Part shown: positions 29,131-40,813 of the stretch, piece after piece
Layout: every line of letters begins with the position of its first letter
Numbering within the stretch: position 1 is the stretch's first letter
DNA from: an uncultured Dehalococcoidia bacterium
Lineage (GTDB): Bacteria; Chloroflexota; Dehalococcoidia; Lucifugimonadales; Australimonadaceae
Reading direction: 5' to 3'
NCBI GenBank assembly: GCA_958295525.1
Contig: OY282355.1
Span: forward strand, 1,613,504-1,677,503
Length of the DNA stretch: 64,000 nucleotides
Program-made: the position numbers and the translations under genes
The notes under the pieces: model-generated
The model's database searches: none
The model's input: only the letters and a program-made list of their open reading frames with translations
What the model was told of the DNA's origin: nothing

Positions 29131-29160
29131 CTATGCGGGCGCGGGAATGACGGGGCAGGG
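29131..29160. repeat. REP-like repeat, partial copy
   Basis: CTATGCGGGCGCGGGAATGA then CGGGGCAGGG: the right half of the family palindrome with a diverged left half. Confidence 0.4.
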
Positions 29161-29337
29161 CGGCGGAAGGCCGATTTCCGCGGAAGCGCTCCCGCCGACC
29201 GGCCACGCCTAGCGGAGCGCTTTGCGCTGGCTGCGCTGCGACGGGAACACCGGCGGCGCGACCTGCGTCCACGTCACTCCCAAGTATTCTGCTCGTCCCG
29301 ATGAAATCGCCTTGCCGGGCGGACGCCCGCCAGAATG

Positions 29338-29343
29338 TATAAT
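29338..29343 (+). promoter_or_regulatory. -10 box upstream of ogt
   Basis: A perfect TATAAT, directly preceded by TG, lies about 125 nt before the chosen ogt start. A TTGCCG 20 nt upstream is too far for an ideal -35. The leader between it and the GTG start has no clear structure. Confidence 0.4.
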
Positions 29344-29466
29344 CAAAATCTCGTCTGGGCGTTGCCTATGCATCCGGGTTTCGCGTTGCAGACGCATCCG
29401 GAATCTCTCATGCGGGACTTCGCCCGGGGCGGCGGGCTTGCGGGAATCAATAAAGGGGAGGGCGCG

Positions 29467-29976
29467 GTGACGCTGCGTTACGACGTGTTCGAGACGGATT
29501 GGGGGTGGGTAGGCGCGTGCGGCTCGGAGAAGGGCATTCGCTACGCGACGCTGCCGGAGCCGTCGCCCGAGCGCGCGCTCGACGACTTGGAGCGGGCGAT
29601 GCGCCGCCCATTGCCTGACCACGAGCCCGGGGCGTTCGACGCCTATCAGTCGAGACTCGCCGGATACTTGGGGAGCGGCGGCGCGGAGTGGGATATGCCG
29701 CTCGACTTGGACGGCGCGGCGCCGTTCTTCCGCCGCGCGTGGGACGCTTGCCGCTCGATACCGGCGGGCGAGACGCGCACCTACGAGTGGCTGGCGGCGT
29801 CGGCGGGCAACGTGAAGGCGGTGCGGGCCGCCGGCCAAGCGATGGCGCGCAACCGCATTCCCATCGTCATTCCGTGCCACCGCGTGATCGGCAAGGACGG
29901 CGGGCTGCACGGATTCGGCGGGCCGGGTCTTCCGATGAAAGAGCGTCTGCTGCATCTGGAATCGGCGCAGGCGTAG
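29467..29976 (+). CDS. ogt: Methylated-DNA-protein-cysteine methyltransferase
   Basis: A 169-residue suicide repair protein that moves the alkyl group from O6-alkylguanine to its own Cys in IPCHRVIG. Around it are GNVKAVRAAGQAMARNRIPIV and the DNA-binding GLHGFGGP...KERLLHLE. The GTG at 29467, preceded by GGGGAGG, gives the family's usual length; the frame is open to 29335 and ATGs at 29335, 29368 and 29410 are alternatives. Confidence 0.92.
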   Translation: MTLRYDVFETDWGWVGACGSEKGIRYATLPEPSPERALDDLERAMRRPLPDHEPGAFDAYQSRLAGYLGSGGAEWDMPLDLDGAAPFFRRAWDACRSIPAGETRTYEWLAASAGNVKAVRAAGQAMARNRIPIVIPCHRVIGKDGGLHGFGGPGLPMKERLLHLESAQA

Positions 29977-30080
29977 GCCGCTCCTCCCTGGCGCAGTTCT
30001 TGTAGAGGCCGCTAGGGCGGCGCATGGAGACGGCCTCCTAACCCCTCGCTGTCTCCTGCGCAGCGAATGAGCGCAACCCG

Positions 30081-30110
30081 TTGACACCGCGGCGGGGGTT
30101 CCTCTATACT
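30081..30110 (+). promoter_or_regulatory. Sigma-70-type promoter of the tRNA-tuf region
   Basis: TTGACA (30081-30086) and TATACT (30105-30110) are 18 nt apart, the same hexamers and spacing as the 23S promoter at 11370-11399. A GGCC-GATT-GGCC hairpin followed by six T (30124-30143) lies between it and the first tRNA and could attenuate transcription. Confidence 0.85.
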
Positions 30111-30168
30111 TATCCGTTGGGCGGGCCGATTGGCCGTCTTTTTTGATTGCGGGCGTATTGCCGTCCCA

Positions 30169-30243
30169 GCCCGAGTGGCGCAACGGCAGCGCAGCCGATT
30201 TGTAATCGGCAGGTTGTGGGTTCGACTCCCTCCTCGGGCTCCA
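30169..30243 (+). tRNA. tRNA-Thr (UGU)
   Basis: The acceptor GCCCGAG pairs with CTCGGGC. The anticodon arm is CCGAT-TTGTAAT-CGG, anticodon TGT; CCA is encoded at 30241-30243. First of three tRNAs before tuf. Confidence 0.94.
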
Positions 30244-30334
30244 GGGGCGCGCGGAGGATAACGGAAGGGCGTCGGTGCGCCCTATCCTGCGAAGGACATA
30301 GGCATACGAACGGAGCAGGCGCGGGCCTCGCCGT

Positions 30335-30421
30335 GGAGGGATGGGAGAGCGGCTAAATCCATCAGACTGTAAATCTGACGCCCTCAGGGCTACGCAGGTT
30401 CGAATCCTGCTCCCTCCACCA
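30335..30421 (+). tRNA. tRNA-Tyr (GUA)
   Basis: A class II tRNA with a long variable arm. Acceptor GGAGGGA/TCCCTCC, anticodon loop CTGTAAA (GTA), CCA encoded at 30419-30421. Confidence 0.94.
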
Positions 30422-30457
30422 CGCCGCGCATCCGAAAATTGAGAAACGAGCAGCCTC

Positions 30458-30533
30458 GCCCACATAGCTCAGGCGGTAGAGCACGTTCTTGGTAAGAACG
30501 AGGTCATCGGTTCAAGTCCGATTGTGGGCTCCA
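30458..30533 (+). tRNA. tRNA-Thr (GGU)
   Basis: Acceptor GCCCACA/TGTGGGC, anticodon arm CGTTC-TTGGTAA-GAACG (GGT), CCA encoded at 30531-30533. The Thr-Tyr-Thr-tuf order resembles the thrU-tyrU-glyT-thrT-tufB cluster of E. coli without tRNA-Gly. Confidence 0.94.
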
Positions 30534-30625
30534 TGCGGCGGGACGCCGCGGGAACGCCCCGGAGAGCCGGGGCCCGAAGCGCAAGCGCGAAACGGACAGA
30601 GAGACAACAGGAGGCAGAGGGTTAG

Positions 30626-31822
<1,197 letters not shown>

Positions 31823-31833
31823 GGAGCGGCCCT

Positions 31834-32004
31834 ATGGCCAAGAAGAAGGGCGACGTCCGCCAGTTGATCAACTTGGCCTGCACCGAGTGCAGGGAGCGGA
31901 CGTACCACACCCAGAAGAACCGGCGCAACGACCCGAACCGGATGGAGTTGAACAAATTCTGTCCGCGCTGCCGGGGGCGCCGGCTGCACCGCGAGGCGCG
32001 GTAG
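31834..32004 (+). CDS. rpmG: Ribosomal protein L33
   Basis: 56 residues: a basic N-terminus ([19 protein letters not shown]), then two CxxC pairs (CTEC and CPRC), the zinc-binding form of L33. AAGGAG before the ATG; 11 nt from tuf and 2 nt from secE, in the usual order. Too short for automatic gene length cut-offs, but clear by sequence and position. Confidence 0.94.
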   Translation: MAKKKGDVRQLINLACTECRERTYHTQKNRRNDPNRMELNKFCPRCRGRRLHREAR

Positions 32005-32006
32005 GC

Positions 32007-32252
32007 ATGGCGCAGGCACGCGGACGCAATCCGCTGCGCGGCGTGATGGACGAGGGCGGCCAGGCGCGCCGCCGGGGCAGGTTCTCGTTCATCGGCGAGA
32101 TCTACGGCGAACTGACGAAGGTGACGTGGCCGTCCCGCGAAGAGGCGGCCCGCCTCACGCTGCTCGTCATCGGCGTGTCCGCCGTCGTCGGAGTCTTCCT
32201 GGGACTGTGGGACTTCGGCTTCAGCCAATTGGTGGAGCGCGCGTTCCTGTAG
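32007..32252 (+). CDS. secE: Preprotein translocase subunit SecE
   Basis: 81 residues with a charged N-terminus, then the family amphipathic motif GELTKVTWPSREEA and a single membrane helix (LTLLVIGVSAVVGVFLGLWD). It stabilises SecY in the translocon. The ATG at 32007 is 2 nt after rpmG. Confidence 0.93.
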   Translation: MAQARGRNPLRGVMDEGGQARRRGRFSFIGEIYGELTKVTWPSREEAARLTLLVIGVSAVVGVFLGLWDFGFSQLVERAFL

Positions 32253-32315
32253 GCGGGGTTCCCCCCTCCTGCGCCGCCGCGCGTTGTTTCGAGGAAAGGC
32301 GAGGCAGAGGCTCGA

Positions 32316-32885
32316 ATGACAGAGCAAGCCGTCATCACGGAGATCGAGGCGCGGTGGTACATCGTCCACACGTACTCGGGGCAGGAAGACCGTGTGAAGC
32401 GCAACCTCGAGCAGCGCGTGGACTCGCTCGACGTGAAGGACAAAATCTTCCGCGTCGTCGTGCCCACCGAGGAAGAGATCGAGATGAAGGAGGGGAAGCG
32501 CAAGTCCGTTCAGCGCAAGATATTCCCCGGCTACATCCTCGTTCTGATGCTGATGGACGACGCCAGTTGGTACGTCGTCCGCAACACCCCGGGCGTGACG
32601 GGCTTCGTCTCGTCCGAGGACGAGCGCGAACGGCGCCCCAAGCCCGTCCCGCTGGAGCAGCGGGAGGTCGACCGCATCCTCAGCCGGATGGACGCGCCCA
32701 CCCCGCGCGTCAAGGTCGGGCTCACTCCCGGCCAGATGGTGCGGATCACCGGCGGGCCGTTCGCCGAGTTTATGGGCGCCGTGGACGCCGTGGACGAAGA
32801 CAAGGGCAAAGTGCGCGTCCTCGTCTCGTTCTTCGGACGCGAGACGCCCGTCGAGTTGGATTTCTTGCAAGTGGAGAGGGCATAA
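32316..32885 (+). CDS. nusG: Transcription factor NusG
   Basis: 189 residues. N-terminal NGN domain ([40 protein letters not shown]) and C-terminal KOW domain ([18 protein letters not shown]). It binds RNA polymerase and modulates pausing and antitermination, and couples to NusB/NusE complexes. The stop is followed 1 nt later by the rplK GTG. Confidence 0.97.
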   Translation: MTEQAVITEIEARWYIVHTYSGQEDRVKRNLEQRVDSLDVKDKIFRVVVPTEEEIEMKEGKRKSVQRKIFPGYILVLMLMDDASWYVVRNTPGVTGFVSSEDERERRPKPVPLEQREVDRILSRMDAPTPRVKVGLTPGQMVRITGGPFAEFMGAVDAVDEDKGKVRVLVSFFGRETPVELDFLQVERA

Positions 32886-32886
32886 C

Positions 32887-33312
32887 GTGGCGAAGCGAGT
32901 CCGCGCCGTTCTGAAACTGCAGTTGCCCGCCGGCAGCGCGACCCCCGCGCCCCCGGTCGGCCCCGCGCTGGGTCAGCACGGCATCAACATCATGCAATTC
33001 GTGAAAGAGTACAACGCGCGAACCGCCAACCAGGCCGGCACCATCATTCCCGCCGAGATCACCGTCTTCGAAGACTCCTCCTTCACGTTCGTCACGAAGA
33101 CCCCTCCGGCCGCCGAACTCATCCGGAAGGCGATGGGCCTCGAGAAAGGCTCCGCCAATCCGCGCCACGAGAACGCCGGAACGATCTCGCGCGCCCTCCT
33201 CCGGGAGATCGCCGAAACCAAGCGGAAGGATCTGAACGCGTCCAGCGTGGACGCCGCCGTCAAGATCATCGAGGGCGCCGCCCGCAGCATGGGCGTCGCC
33301 GTGGGAGAATAG
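32887..33312 (+). CDS. rplK: Ribosomal protein L11
   Basis: 141 residues. [20 protein letters not shown], then [11 protein letters not shown], typical of L11, and a C-terminal rRNA-binding domain ([19 protein letters not shown]). It starts with GTG right after nusG; it is part of the GTPase-associated centre with L10 and L12. Confidence 0.97.
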   Translation: MAKRVRAVLKLQLPAGSATPAPPVGPALGQHGINIMQFVKEYNARTANQAGTIIPAEITVFEDSSFTFVTKTPPAAELIRKAMGLEKGSANPRHENAGTISRALLREIAETKRKDLNASSVDAAVKIIEGAARSMGVAVGE

Positions 33313-33314
33313 CA

Positions 33315-34028
33315 ATGCCGAAGCACGGCAAACGCCACCGCGCCGCGGAGGAGGTCATTGACCGTGAGCGGCGCTACGAGCCTGCGGCCGCGCTCGGCCT
33401 CATCCGCCAAACCGCCGCGGCCAAGTTCGACGAGACGGTGGAGGTGCACTTCCGCACCAACGCCGACCCCCGCCACGCCGACCAGCAACTGCGGGGCGTC
33501 GCTTCCCTCCCGCACGGCACCGGGCGCCCCGTCCGCGTCGCCGTGTTCGTCTCCGGCGACCGCGCCCGCGCCGCGCAGGACGCAGGCGCCGAAGTCGTCG
33601 GCGCCGACGACCTCGTCGAGCGCATCGAGGGCGGCTTCCTCGGCTTCGACGTCGCCATCGCCACCCCGGATATGATGGGCAAAATCGGGCGGCTCGGCAG
33701 GATTCTCGGGCGCCGCGGGCTGATGCCCAACCCCCGAACCAACACCGTCGTCCAGCCGCAGGACATCCCCGACGCCGTCGCCGAGGCCAAGAAAGGCCGC
33801 GTGGAACTGCGGATGGACCGCACCGCCGTCATCCACTCTCCAGTGGGCAAGACCAGTTTCGGCGACGAGCAACTGCTCGCCAACGTCGCATCCGTCGTGG
33901 ACACGATCAACCGTCTGCGCCCCGCCGCCGTCAAAGGCCAGTTCGTCAAAACGGCGCATATGGCGACGACGATGGGCCCCAGCGTTCCGCTGGACGTCGG
34001 CGCGACGATGGCGATGAAAGTGGAGTAG
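33315..34028 (+). CDS. rplA: Ribosomal protein L1
   Basis: 237 residues; MPKHGKRHRAAEEVIDRERR, then FDETVEVHFRTNADPRHADQ (usually V-x-L-G-V-D; here diverged) and LGRRGLMPNPRTNTV. It forms the L1 stalk and in many bacteria represses rplKA translation. The start lies 2 nt after rplK. The L10 leader follows. Confidence 0.96.
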   Translation: MPKHGKRHRAAEEVIDRERRYEPAAALGLIRQTAAAKFDETVEVHFRTNADPRHADQQLRGVASLPHGTGRPVRVAVFVSGDRARAAQDAGAEVVGADDLVERIEGGFLGFDVAIATPDMMGKIGRLGRILGRRGLMPNPRTNTVVQPQDIPDAVAEAKKGRVELRMDRTAVIHSPVGKTSFGDEQLLANVASVVDTINRLRPAAVKGQFVKTAHMATTMGPSVPLDVGATMAMKVE

Positions 34029-34049
34029 ACTAAAGGCGTCCGCGAACAA

Positions 34050-34179
34050 CAACGCCGAAGACCGTGGGTCCCCGCCGCGCGCGGGGCTAAGCCGCAAGGG
34101 CCCGCCGAGGCGCGCCTGACCAGCCCCGTCCCCGATGGACGGGAGCGCAGGGGCCCGCGTCTTCGGATGCGGGTTTTTT
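34050..34179 (+). promoter_or_regulatory. L10(L12) leader
   Basis: A structured, GC-rich non-coding stretch between rplA and rplJ, in the position and with the content (CCGAGGCGCGCCTGACCAG-like core) of the ribosomal protein L10 leader, where the L10-L12 complex binds its own mRNA to repress rplJL. It ends in a terminator-like stem at 34154-34179, implying transcription control. Confidence 0.65.
34154..34179 (+). terminator. Attenuator in the rplJ leader
   Basis: An 8-bp stem CCCGCGTC/GATGCGGG closed by a TTCG tetraloop, followed by six T, ends 22 nt before the rplJ start. As a terminator ahead of rplJL it likely sets how many transcripts continue, tied to the L10 leader. Confidence 0.8.
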
Positions 34180-34200
34180 CATAGCAGCGAGGTGAGAGCA

Positions 34201-34725
34201 GTGCCAACCGAAGCGAAACGAGAGGCGGTGGCGGACCTGGCGGAGCGCCTGCGGAGGGCGTCCATCGTCATCGCCACCGACTTCTCCGGCCTCACGGTCA
34301 ACGAAATGACCGGACTCCGCCGCGTCTTGCGCGAGCAGGGCGTGGAGTACAAGGTCGTCAAGAACAGAATCGCCGCCATCGCCGCAGGCGCGTCCGGGAT
34401 CGAAGCCTTCCGCAGCGTCCTCGAAGGCTCCACCGGCGTCGTCATCGGCTACGGCGACCCGGTGACCGCGGCGAAAACGCTCACCGAGCACCTGCGCCAA
34501 GCCCGCGTCGACTTGCGCGTGCGGAAGGGCGTGATGGACGCCGCCCTCCTCACCGAAGCGCAGGTTGCGGCGCTCGCCGCCCTGCCCGGGAAAGACCAGT
34601 TGCTCGCGCAACTGCTTGGCCAGATGAACGCCCCCATCGCCGGGCTCGTCAACGTCCTGAGCGGAACGATGCGCGGGCTCGCCATCGTTCTGCAGCGCCG
34701 GGCCGAGCAACTGGGCGCCGCCTGA
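34201..34725 (+). CDS. rplJ: Ribosomal protein L10
   Basis: 174 residues. REAVADLAERLRRASIVIAT, TGLRRVLREQGVEYKVVKN and a C-terminal helix that binds L12 dimers. The GTG at 34201 has GAGG 8 nt upstream; an in-frame GTG at 34192 is possible, and an ATG at 34135 would lie before the attenuator and is rejected. Confidence 0.95.
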   Translation: MPTEAKREAVADLAERLRRASIVIATDFSGLTVNEMTGLRRVLREQGVEYKVVKNRIAAIAAGASGIEAFRSVLEGSTGVVIGYGDPVTAAKTLTEHLRQARVDLRVRKGVMDAALLTEAQVAALAALPGKDQLLAQLLGQMNAPIAGLVNVLSGTMRGLAIVLQRRAEQLGAA

Positions 34726-34789
34726 CGCGGCGCGCCGACCCGCAACGAACAAACGAACGCATCGAACGTAATCTAGGAGGAAGGAACCA

Positions 34790-35164
34790 ATGGCCACCAA
34801 GGAAGAGTTGATCGAGTCAATCAAGGCCCTCTCCGTGCTGGAGCTCTCCGAACTCGTGAAGGCGCTGGAGGAGGAGTTCGGCGTGAGCGCCGCCGCCCCC
34901 GTCGCGGTCGCCGCCGCCCCCGCCGCCGCCGAAGCCCCCGCCGAAGAGGAGCAGTACGAGTTCACCGTCACCATCCAGGACATCGGCGCGAACAAGATCA
35001 ACGTCATCAAGGTCGTCCGCGAACTCACCAGCCTCGGCTTGCGCGAAGCGAAAGACCTCGTGGAGAGCGCCCCCGTCGCCGTCCGCGAGAGCATCAGCAA
35101 GGACGAGGCCGAGGACACCAAGAAGAAACTCGAAGCCTCCGGCGCGACCGTCGCCATCTCCTAG
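34790..35164 (+). CDS. rplL: Ribosomal protein L7/L12
   Basis: 124 residues. N-terminal dimer domain, an Ala/Pro-rich hinge ([19 protein letters not shown]) and the factor-binding C-terminal domain ([20 protein letters not shown]). AGGAGG upstream. Normally rpoB would follow; here a large hairpin and a DinB-type gene follow instead. Confidence 0.97.
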   Translation: MATKEELIESIKALSVLELSELVKALEEEFGVSAAAPVAVAAAPAAAEAPAEEEQYEFTVTIQDIGANKINVIKVVRELTSLGLREAKDLVESAPVAVRESISKDEAEDTKKKLEASGATVAIS

Positions 35165-35193
35165 CCTCCGCGCCGCCGCCGCAAATTCCCATA

Positions 35194-35242
35194 GCGTTGC
35201 GCGGGCGGAACGGAGCCGCCTCCGGTTCCGCCCGCGCAACGC
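35194..35242 (+). terminator. Large hairpin after rplL
   Basis: A perfect 18-bp stem (arms 35194-35211 and 35225-35242) with a further GGAG/CTCC inner stem. It has no T-run, so if it ends the operon it does so without a typical U-tract; it may instead protect the mRNA 3' end. Confidence 0.6.
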
Positions 35243-35318
35243 GGCTCCGCCCAACTACCCTCGCGTTTCGGAGGGAGCGTGTCCGGGCGGCGAGTCGCCG
35301 CAGCCGCAGGAGAATCGT

Positions 35319-35849
35319 ATGTCCGCCATAGGCCAAGTCCTCAAAGACGCGCTTGACAGGAACGAGCGCTATATGCTCGCCGCCGTCGAGGGTCTCTCGC
35401 CTGACGAGTTGCGCCGCCGCCCCGCCCCCGAGTCCAACCCTGTCGGCTGGCTAATGTGGCACCTCTCCCGCGTGCAGGACTTCGCCGTCAACTCCATCAC
35501 GCAAACCGAAACCATCTGGGTGCGCGAGGGCTGGCACGAGCGTTTCGGAATGGCGCCCGACCCTTCCTATCGCGGCAACGGCGACTCCAACGAGCAAGTT
35601 GACGCTTTCGTTCCCCCTGACGCCGAAACGCTGACCGCGTACTACAAAGCCGTCCGCGCCAACACCGACGCCTTCCTTGACGACCTCGCCGACGCCGACC
35701 TCGACCGCCTCGTGCCCCCGGTGCGCGGAACCGACCTCGTTCCCTTGCGCGAGCGGCTCCCCGGCCTCATCGTCGAGTCCGTTCACCACGGCGGACAGGT
35801 CGCCTACGCGCGCGGCGCGCTGCAAGGCCGGGGCTGGCTGGACGTCTAG
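35319..35849 (+). CDS. DinB-family protein
   Basis: 176 residues forming the four-helix DinB/YfiT-like fold: MWHLSRVQDFAVN supplies the first metal His and VESVHHGGQVAYARG the last, the family's characteristic triad with one His between (EGWHERFG). Members include thiol-dependent transferases and metal-dependent hydrolases; function here is unknown. It stands alone downstream of the ribosomal operon. Confidence 0.85.
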   Translation: MSAIGQVLKDALDRNERYMLAAVEGLSPDELRRRPAPESNPVGWLMWHLSRVQDFAVNSITQTETIWVREGWHERFGMAPDPSYRGNGDSNEQVDAFVPPDAETLTAYYKAVRANTDAFLDDLADADLDRLVPPVRGTDLVPLRERLPGLIVESVHHGGQVAYARGALQGRGWLDV

Positions 35850-35989
35850 CCCGGTTCTCCCGCGCCCGCCCGCAGACGATGCGCGGCAAGCGCTCAACCC
35901 CCAACGCCGTCGCCGATTACGTCGCGTGGCTGGACTCCGGCGAGGAGTTTTGATCATTTGATCAAGGGGCGCCGCTGAGGAAAGGCGAG

Positions 35990-37744
<1,755 letters not shown>

Positions 37745-37936
37745 AGCGTCTCTCGCGGAGGGTTGGATGGCGCAGGCGCAAGTGTAAGGAGGGAGGGGGC
37801 GCGTTGCAAGCGGGGCGGCGGAGCAGCGGAGCGGCGGAGCCTCCGACCCGCCGCTCTGTCCCACGCGGTCGGCGATAGTAATGCAAGGCTGTTAAGCAGC
37901 AGGGACAGGCGTTCCGCTCCGCCGTGATTCCGTACG

Positions 37937-38443
37937 CTATTGGGCGAAGCGCTGCACCAGTTCCTCGTCGGTGAGGCCCTGGCGGTTGAACCATGCGCGC
38001 TCGATGACGGCGGAGGCCTCGGCGACGTCCGTGAGCGTTCGGGCGGCGAAATCGCGCAGGGCTTGGGGCGACTCGTCCGCCGGGTCCGCGCTCTCGACGC
38101 GCTCGAGGAGGGCGTTGACGGCTTGGATGAACTGGAGCGGCGCGACCTGGTGAGCGTTGTCGCGGGCGCGCTCGATGCTCAGGCGAAGGGCGGAGTGGAT
38201 GGCGGGAAGGGGCGGCTCGCCGTCGGGGACGGAGACGCCCCACGCCTCGGCGGCGGCGCTCAGGGCTGGGCCGGCGGAGCCGACGCTTTCCGAGGCCGCG
38301 ATCGCGGCGCCGTCTATGGCGCGGACGATGCTCTCGGCGCGCTCGATCCACCGGCCTAGCCAGATGAGGTTGTAGACGCGGGAGTTCGTGAGCCACGTGC
38401 TCGCGTCGGGAGCGAGCGTTCGGGGGTCGGCGGTCGTCGTCAT
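37937..38443 (-). CDS. Short alpha-E domain protein
   Basis: 168 residues, shorter than the usual alpha-E proteins (about 300). The opening YNLIWLGRWIERAESIVRAID matches the family's Y-x-LGRY-x-ERAE motif, and it ends with a second helical half containing NRQGLTDEEL. It follows the transglutaminase and ATP-grasp genes on the same strand, the standard trio. It is thought to help the ATP-grasp enzyme; exact role unproven. Confidence 0.8.
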   Translation of the reverse strand: MTTTADPRTLAPDASTWLTNSRVYNLIWLGRWIERAESIVRAIDGAAIAASESVGSAGPALSAAAEAWGVSVPDGEPPLPAIHSALRLSIERARDNAHQVAPLQFIQAVNALLERVESADPADESPQALRDFAARTLTDVAEASAVIERAWFNRQGLTDEELVQRFAQ

Positions 38444-38499
38444 TGCGATGCTCCTTTGCCCTGCCGGGCAGGGCGGTGCGTGTCCGTTATGCGTCTTGC

Positions 38500-39366
38500 T
38501 TACGGGTCTTGGGCGATTTGGACGCTGCTACGCACCCAGACGAGTCCGCCCTGCCCGGAGGAGACGAACGAGCCGGTGACGGGGGGCACGTCGGTGTAGT
38601 CGCGGCCTATGGCGAAAGCGATGAGTTCGGCGGGTTCGGGGCGGGCGCGCTTGCGGGTGGGGTCTACGGCGAGCCATCCGGCGTCCGGGTGGTGGTATTC
38701 GATCCAGGCGTGGGTCTCGCCTTCTTGGGAGGCGAGCAGGCCGGAGACGTAGCGGACGGGGACGCCGAGGAAGCGGAGGACGCCGATGGCGGCGTGGGCG
38801 AAGTCCTGGCAGACGCCGTAGCCGAGCGCGACGGCTTGGTCGGCGGCGGTGTCCACCGACGTATGGCCGCGCTCGTAGACCATGCGGGCGTGGAGCCATT
38901 CGACGATGGCGTCGATGGTTTGCAGGAGGGAGTCCGCGCCGGCGGCGGCCTCTTGCGCGTAGGGAGCGAAGGCGGCGGGCTTGATCAGAGGCGTTTCGGC
39001 GAGGTAGCCGTCGCGGATTTGCAGACGCTCGCGGTAGACGCTCATCGGCATATCGGGCGCGTCGGGGCGCCGGAGGAGGACGTCGAGGGAGCCGGAGGAT
39101 TCGACGTCCATTTCGCGGTGGGTTTCGGTGACGGCGGAGCGGCGGGTGAGGTTGCCGAAGCGGTCTTTGTACTCGACATAGACGTCGCAGGGCGACACGG
39201 AGACGGCGTAGCGGACGTTGGACTGCGCGCCGCCTTCGCGGGCCGTGATGCGCAGGACGTTGTCGTTCTGGATCACGTCGTGGCTGTAGGCGTAGTGAGC
39301 CTGATAGCGATATGATGCTGTGGCGGTAGGGGCTACCCCGGCGATACGACCCATGTGGGTTTGCAC
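38500..39366 (-). CDS. Transglutaminase-like protease
   Basis: 288 residues. N-terminal beta domain (HYAYSHDVIQNDNVLRI), then a transglutaminase fold with the Cys-His-Asp triad in YGVCQDFAHA, GETHAWIEYH and VDPT. In this gene trio it is predicted to cut or rearrange the peptide bonds made by the ATP-grasp partner. It overlaps the ATP-grasp 3' end by about 34 nt; ATG 39354 is an alternative start. Confidence 0.88.
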   Translation of the reverse strand: MQTHMGRIAGVAPTATASYRYQAHYAYSHDVIQNDNVLRITAREGGAQSNVRYAVSVSPCDVYVEYKDRFGNLTRRSAVTETHREMDVESSGSLDVLLRRPDAPDMPMSVYRERLQIRDGYLAETPLIKPAAFAPYAQEAAAGADSLLQTIDAIVEWLHARMVYERGHTSVDTAADQAVALGYGVCQDFAHAAIGVLRFLGVPVRYVSGLLASQEGETHAWIEYHHPDAGWLAVDPTRKRARPEPAELIAFAIGRDYTDVPPVTGSFVSSGQGGLVWVRSSVQIAQDP

Positions 39367-40715
39367 AGGCCTCCGGCTGAGTTGTTGGTGATGCGGGCCT
39401 CGGACGGGGCGACGCGGGTGAGCCCGCCGACGGGCGTGACGACCTCGCCGCGGGCGTTTTGCAAGGAGAATACGCGCAGGTCAATGTGGCGCTCGGCGAA
39501 TCCGCCCGCCGCGCGGTCGAGGACGAGGTGCTTGGAGAAGTCGATCATCCGCTGGCCGATGTACTCCTCGGGGCGTTCGGTGAGGAGGCTGCGCATCTTG
39601 GCGAGTTCCGCCTCGCTGAGTTCGGGGCCGATGGCGACGCCGAATCCGCCGTAGCCGCCGCGCGATTTCACCACAAGTTCGTCTATGTGGTCTAGCACGT
39701 AGGCGCGCGAGTTCTCGTCAAGCAGGTTGTGGCTCTCCGGCTGCCGCAGGATGGGCTCTTCGCCGAGGTAACGGCGGATCATTTCGGGAACCCACATAAA
39801 GACGAGTTTGTCGTCCGCGGCGCCGGAGCCCATCGCGTTGGCGAGCGCGACGCGCCCTTCCTTGTACGCCTGCCGCAGCCCGGGGACGAACGTGTCCAAG
39901 TCTTCGACGCGCCGGTAGACGACGTCCACGGGCAGGTCGCCGTCAAGGGTTCGGGCGCGGATTCCGCCTGAGCCGTCCCGGTAAAGGTCTTGCCCCTCCA
40001 CAAGGGGGACGCCGAGCATTTCCGAAAGGTAGCGGTGCTCGAAGAACGCGGCGCCTTGCTTGCTGTCGGTCAGGATGACCGCCGCGCCGTCGGGGTTCAC
40101 GCGCAGCGACGCAAACAGATCGCGGAACGCCGGGGCGGGGTCGTAGGCGGCGACATCGTAGGCGGCGGCGAGTTCGGGGAACGCGCTCGCGGCGAGTTCG
40201 CAGGCTTTCATCTGATACGTGACGCCGGAGGGAATGCGGAGGTTGTCCTCCAGCACGACGAAATCGCCGTCGACGTCGCGCACCAGGTCAACGCCGTAGA
40301 AGTGGACGTAGACGTCTCCGCGCGGGCGGACTCCGACGGCCTCCGGTTGGAAGTACTGGCAGGTGTAGACGACCTCCGGGGGGACGATGCGCTGGTCGCC
40401 GCAGTAGAGGTCGATGAGGAAGAGGTTGAGGGCGCGCTGCCGCTGCCGCACGCCTTCCGCGATGCGCTCCCACTCAGCGGAGGAGATCAGGCGGGGCAGC
40501 AGGTCGACCGGCGTTGGGCGGAAGCGGAACGGGTCGAGCAGGAACGTGAAGGAGTCGTGGGCGGCCTGGCGTTGGGCGTCCGCCGTCCGTTCGGCGATTT
40601 CGGCGTAGCCTGCGCGCTCCATCCACTCGAACAGCGGCGCGTAGAGTTGGCGGGGGGTTCCGTCCTCCTCTTGGCATTCGTTGATGAAAGCGCTCTCGAG
40701 CGCGATAGCGGGCAT
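39333..40715 (-). CDS. Circularly permuted ATP-grasp ligase
   Basis: 460 residues of the CP-ATP-grasp type 2 family (COG2308). Visible: DVYVHFYGVDLVRDVDGDFV, ILTDSKQGAAFFEHRYLSEM, LVVLEDNLR-like acidic region and a late FAERHIDLRVFSL with NNSAGGLCKP. Predicted peptide or amide ligase acting with the transglutaminase and alpha-E proteins on an unknown peptide tag. First gene of the trio; AAAGGAA upstream of the ATG. Confidence 0.9.
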   Translation of the reverse strand: MPAIALESAFINECQEEDGTPRQLYAPLFEWMERAGYAEIAERTADAQRQAAHDSFTFLLDPFRFRPTPVDLLPRLISSAEWERIAEGVRQRQRALNLFLIDLYCGDQRIVPPEVVYTCQYFQPEAVGVRPRGDVYVHFYGVDLVRDVDGDFVVLEDNLRIPSGVTYQMKACELAASAFPELAAAYDVAAYDPAPAFRDLFASLRVNPDGAAVILTDSKQGAAFFEHRYLSEMLGVPLVEGQDLYRDGSGGIRARTLDGDLPVDVVYRRVEDLDTFVPGLRQAYKEGRVALANAMGSGAADDKLVFMWVPEMIRRYLGEEPILRQPESHNLLDENSRAYVLDHIDELVVKSRGGYGGFGVAIGPELSEAELAKMRSLLTERPEEYIGQRMIDFSKHLVLDRAAGGFAERHIDLRVFSLQNARGEVVTPVGGLTRVAPSEARITNNSAGGLCKPTWVVSPG

Positions 40716-40813
40716 ACGACGTTATGTTCCTTTCGTTGCGCGTGCGCGGCGCGGTTCGCCGAAATTATCGCGCGCGTCTGTTGCGGGAGCGTTACGGATG
40801 CGTGAACGGCGCG

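Larger units (their letters stand above)
29024..29466. other. Divergent intergenic region between nusB and ogt
   Basis: 443 nt without a convincing gene. It holds a REP-like copy (29131-29160) and a TATAAT box (29338-29343). The open plus frame beginning at 29335 could extend ogt upstream but has no ribosome site; frames on the minus strand across it are not gene-like. Confidence 0.5.

Noticed and set aside
29209-30465. Long minus-strand frame across ogt and two tRNAs
   Set aside because: Reads through tRNA genes and antisense to ogt; shadow frame.
35879-35953. 24-codon frame MRGKRSTPNAVADYVAWLD...
   Set aside because: Too short, no ribosome site and no recognisable family; may be a gene remnant.
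35945-35962. TTGATCA-TT-TGATCAA inverted repeat as an operator
   Set aside because: Short, isolated, not placed before a start codon; could be chance.
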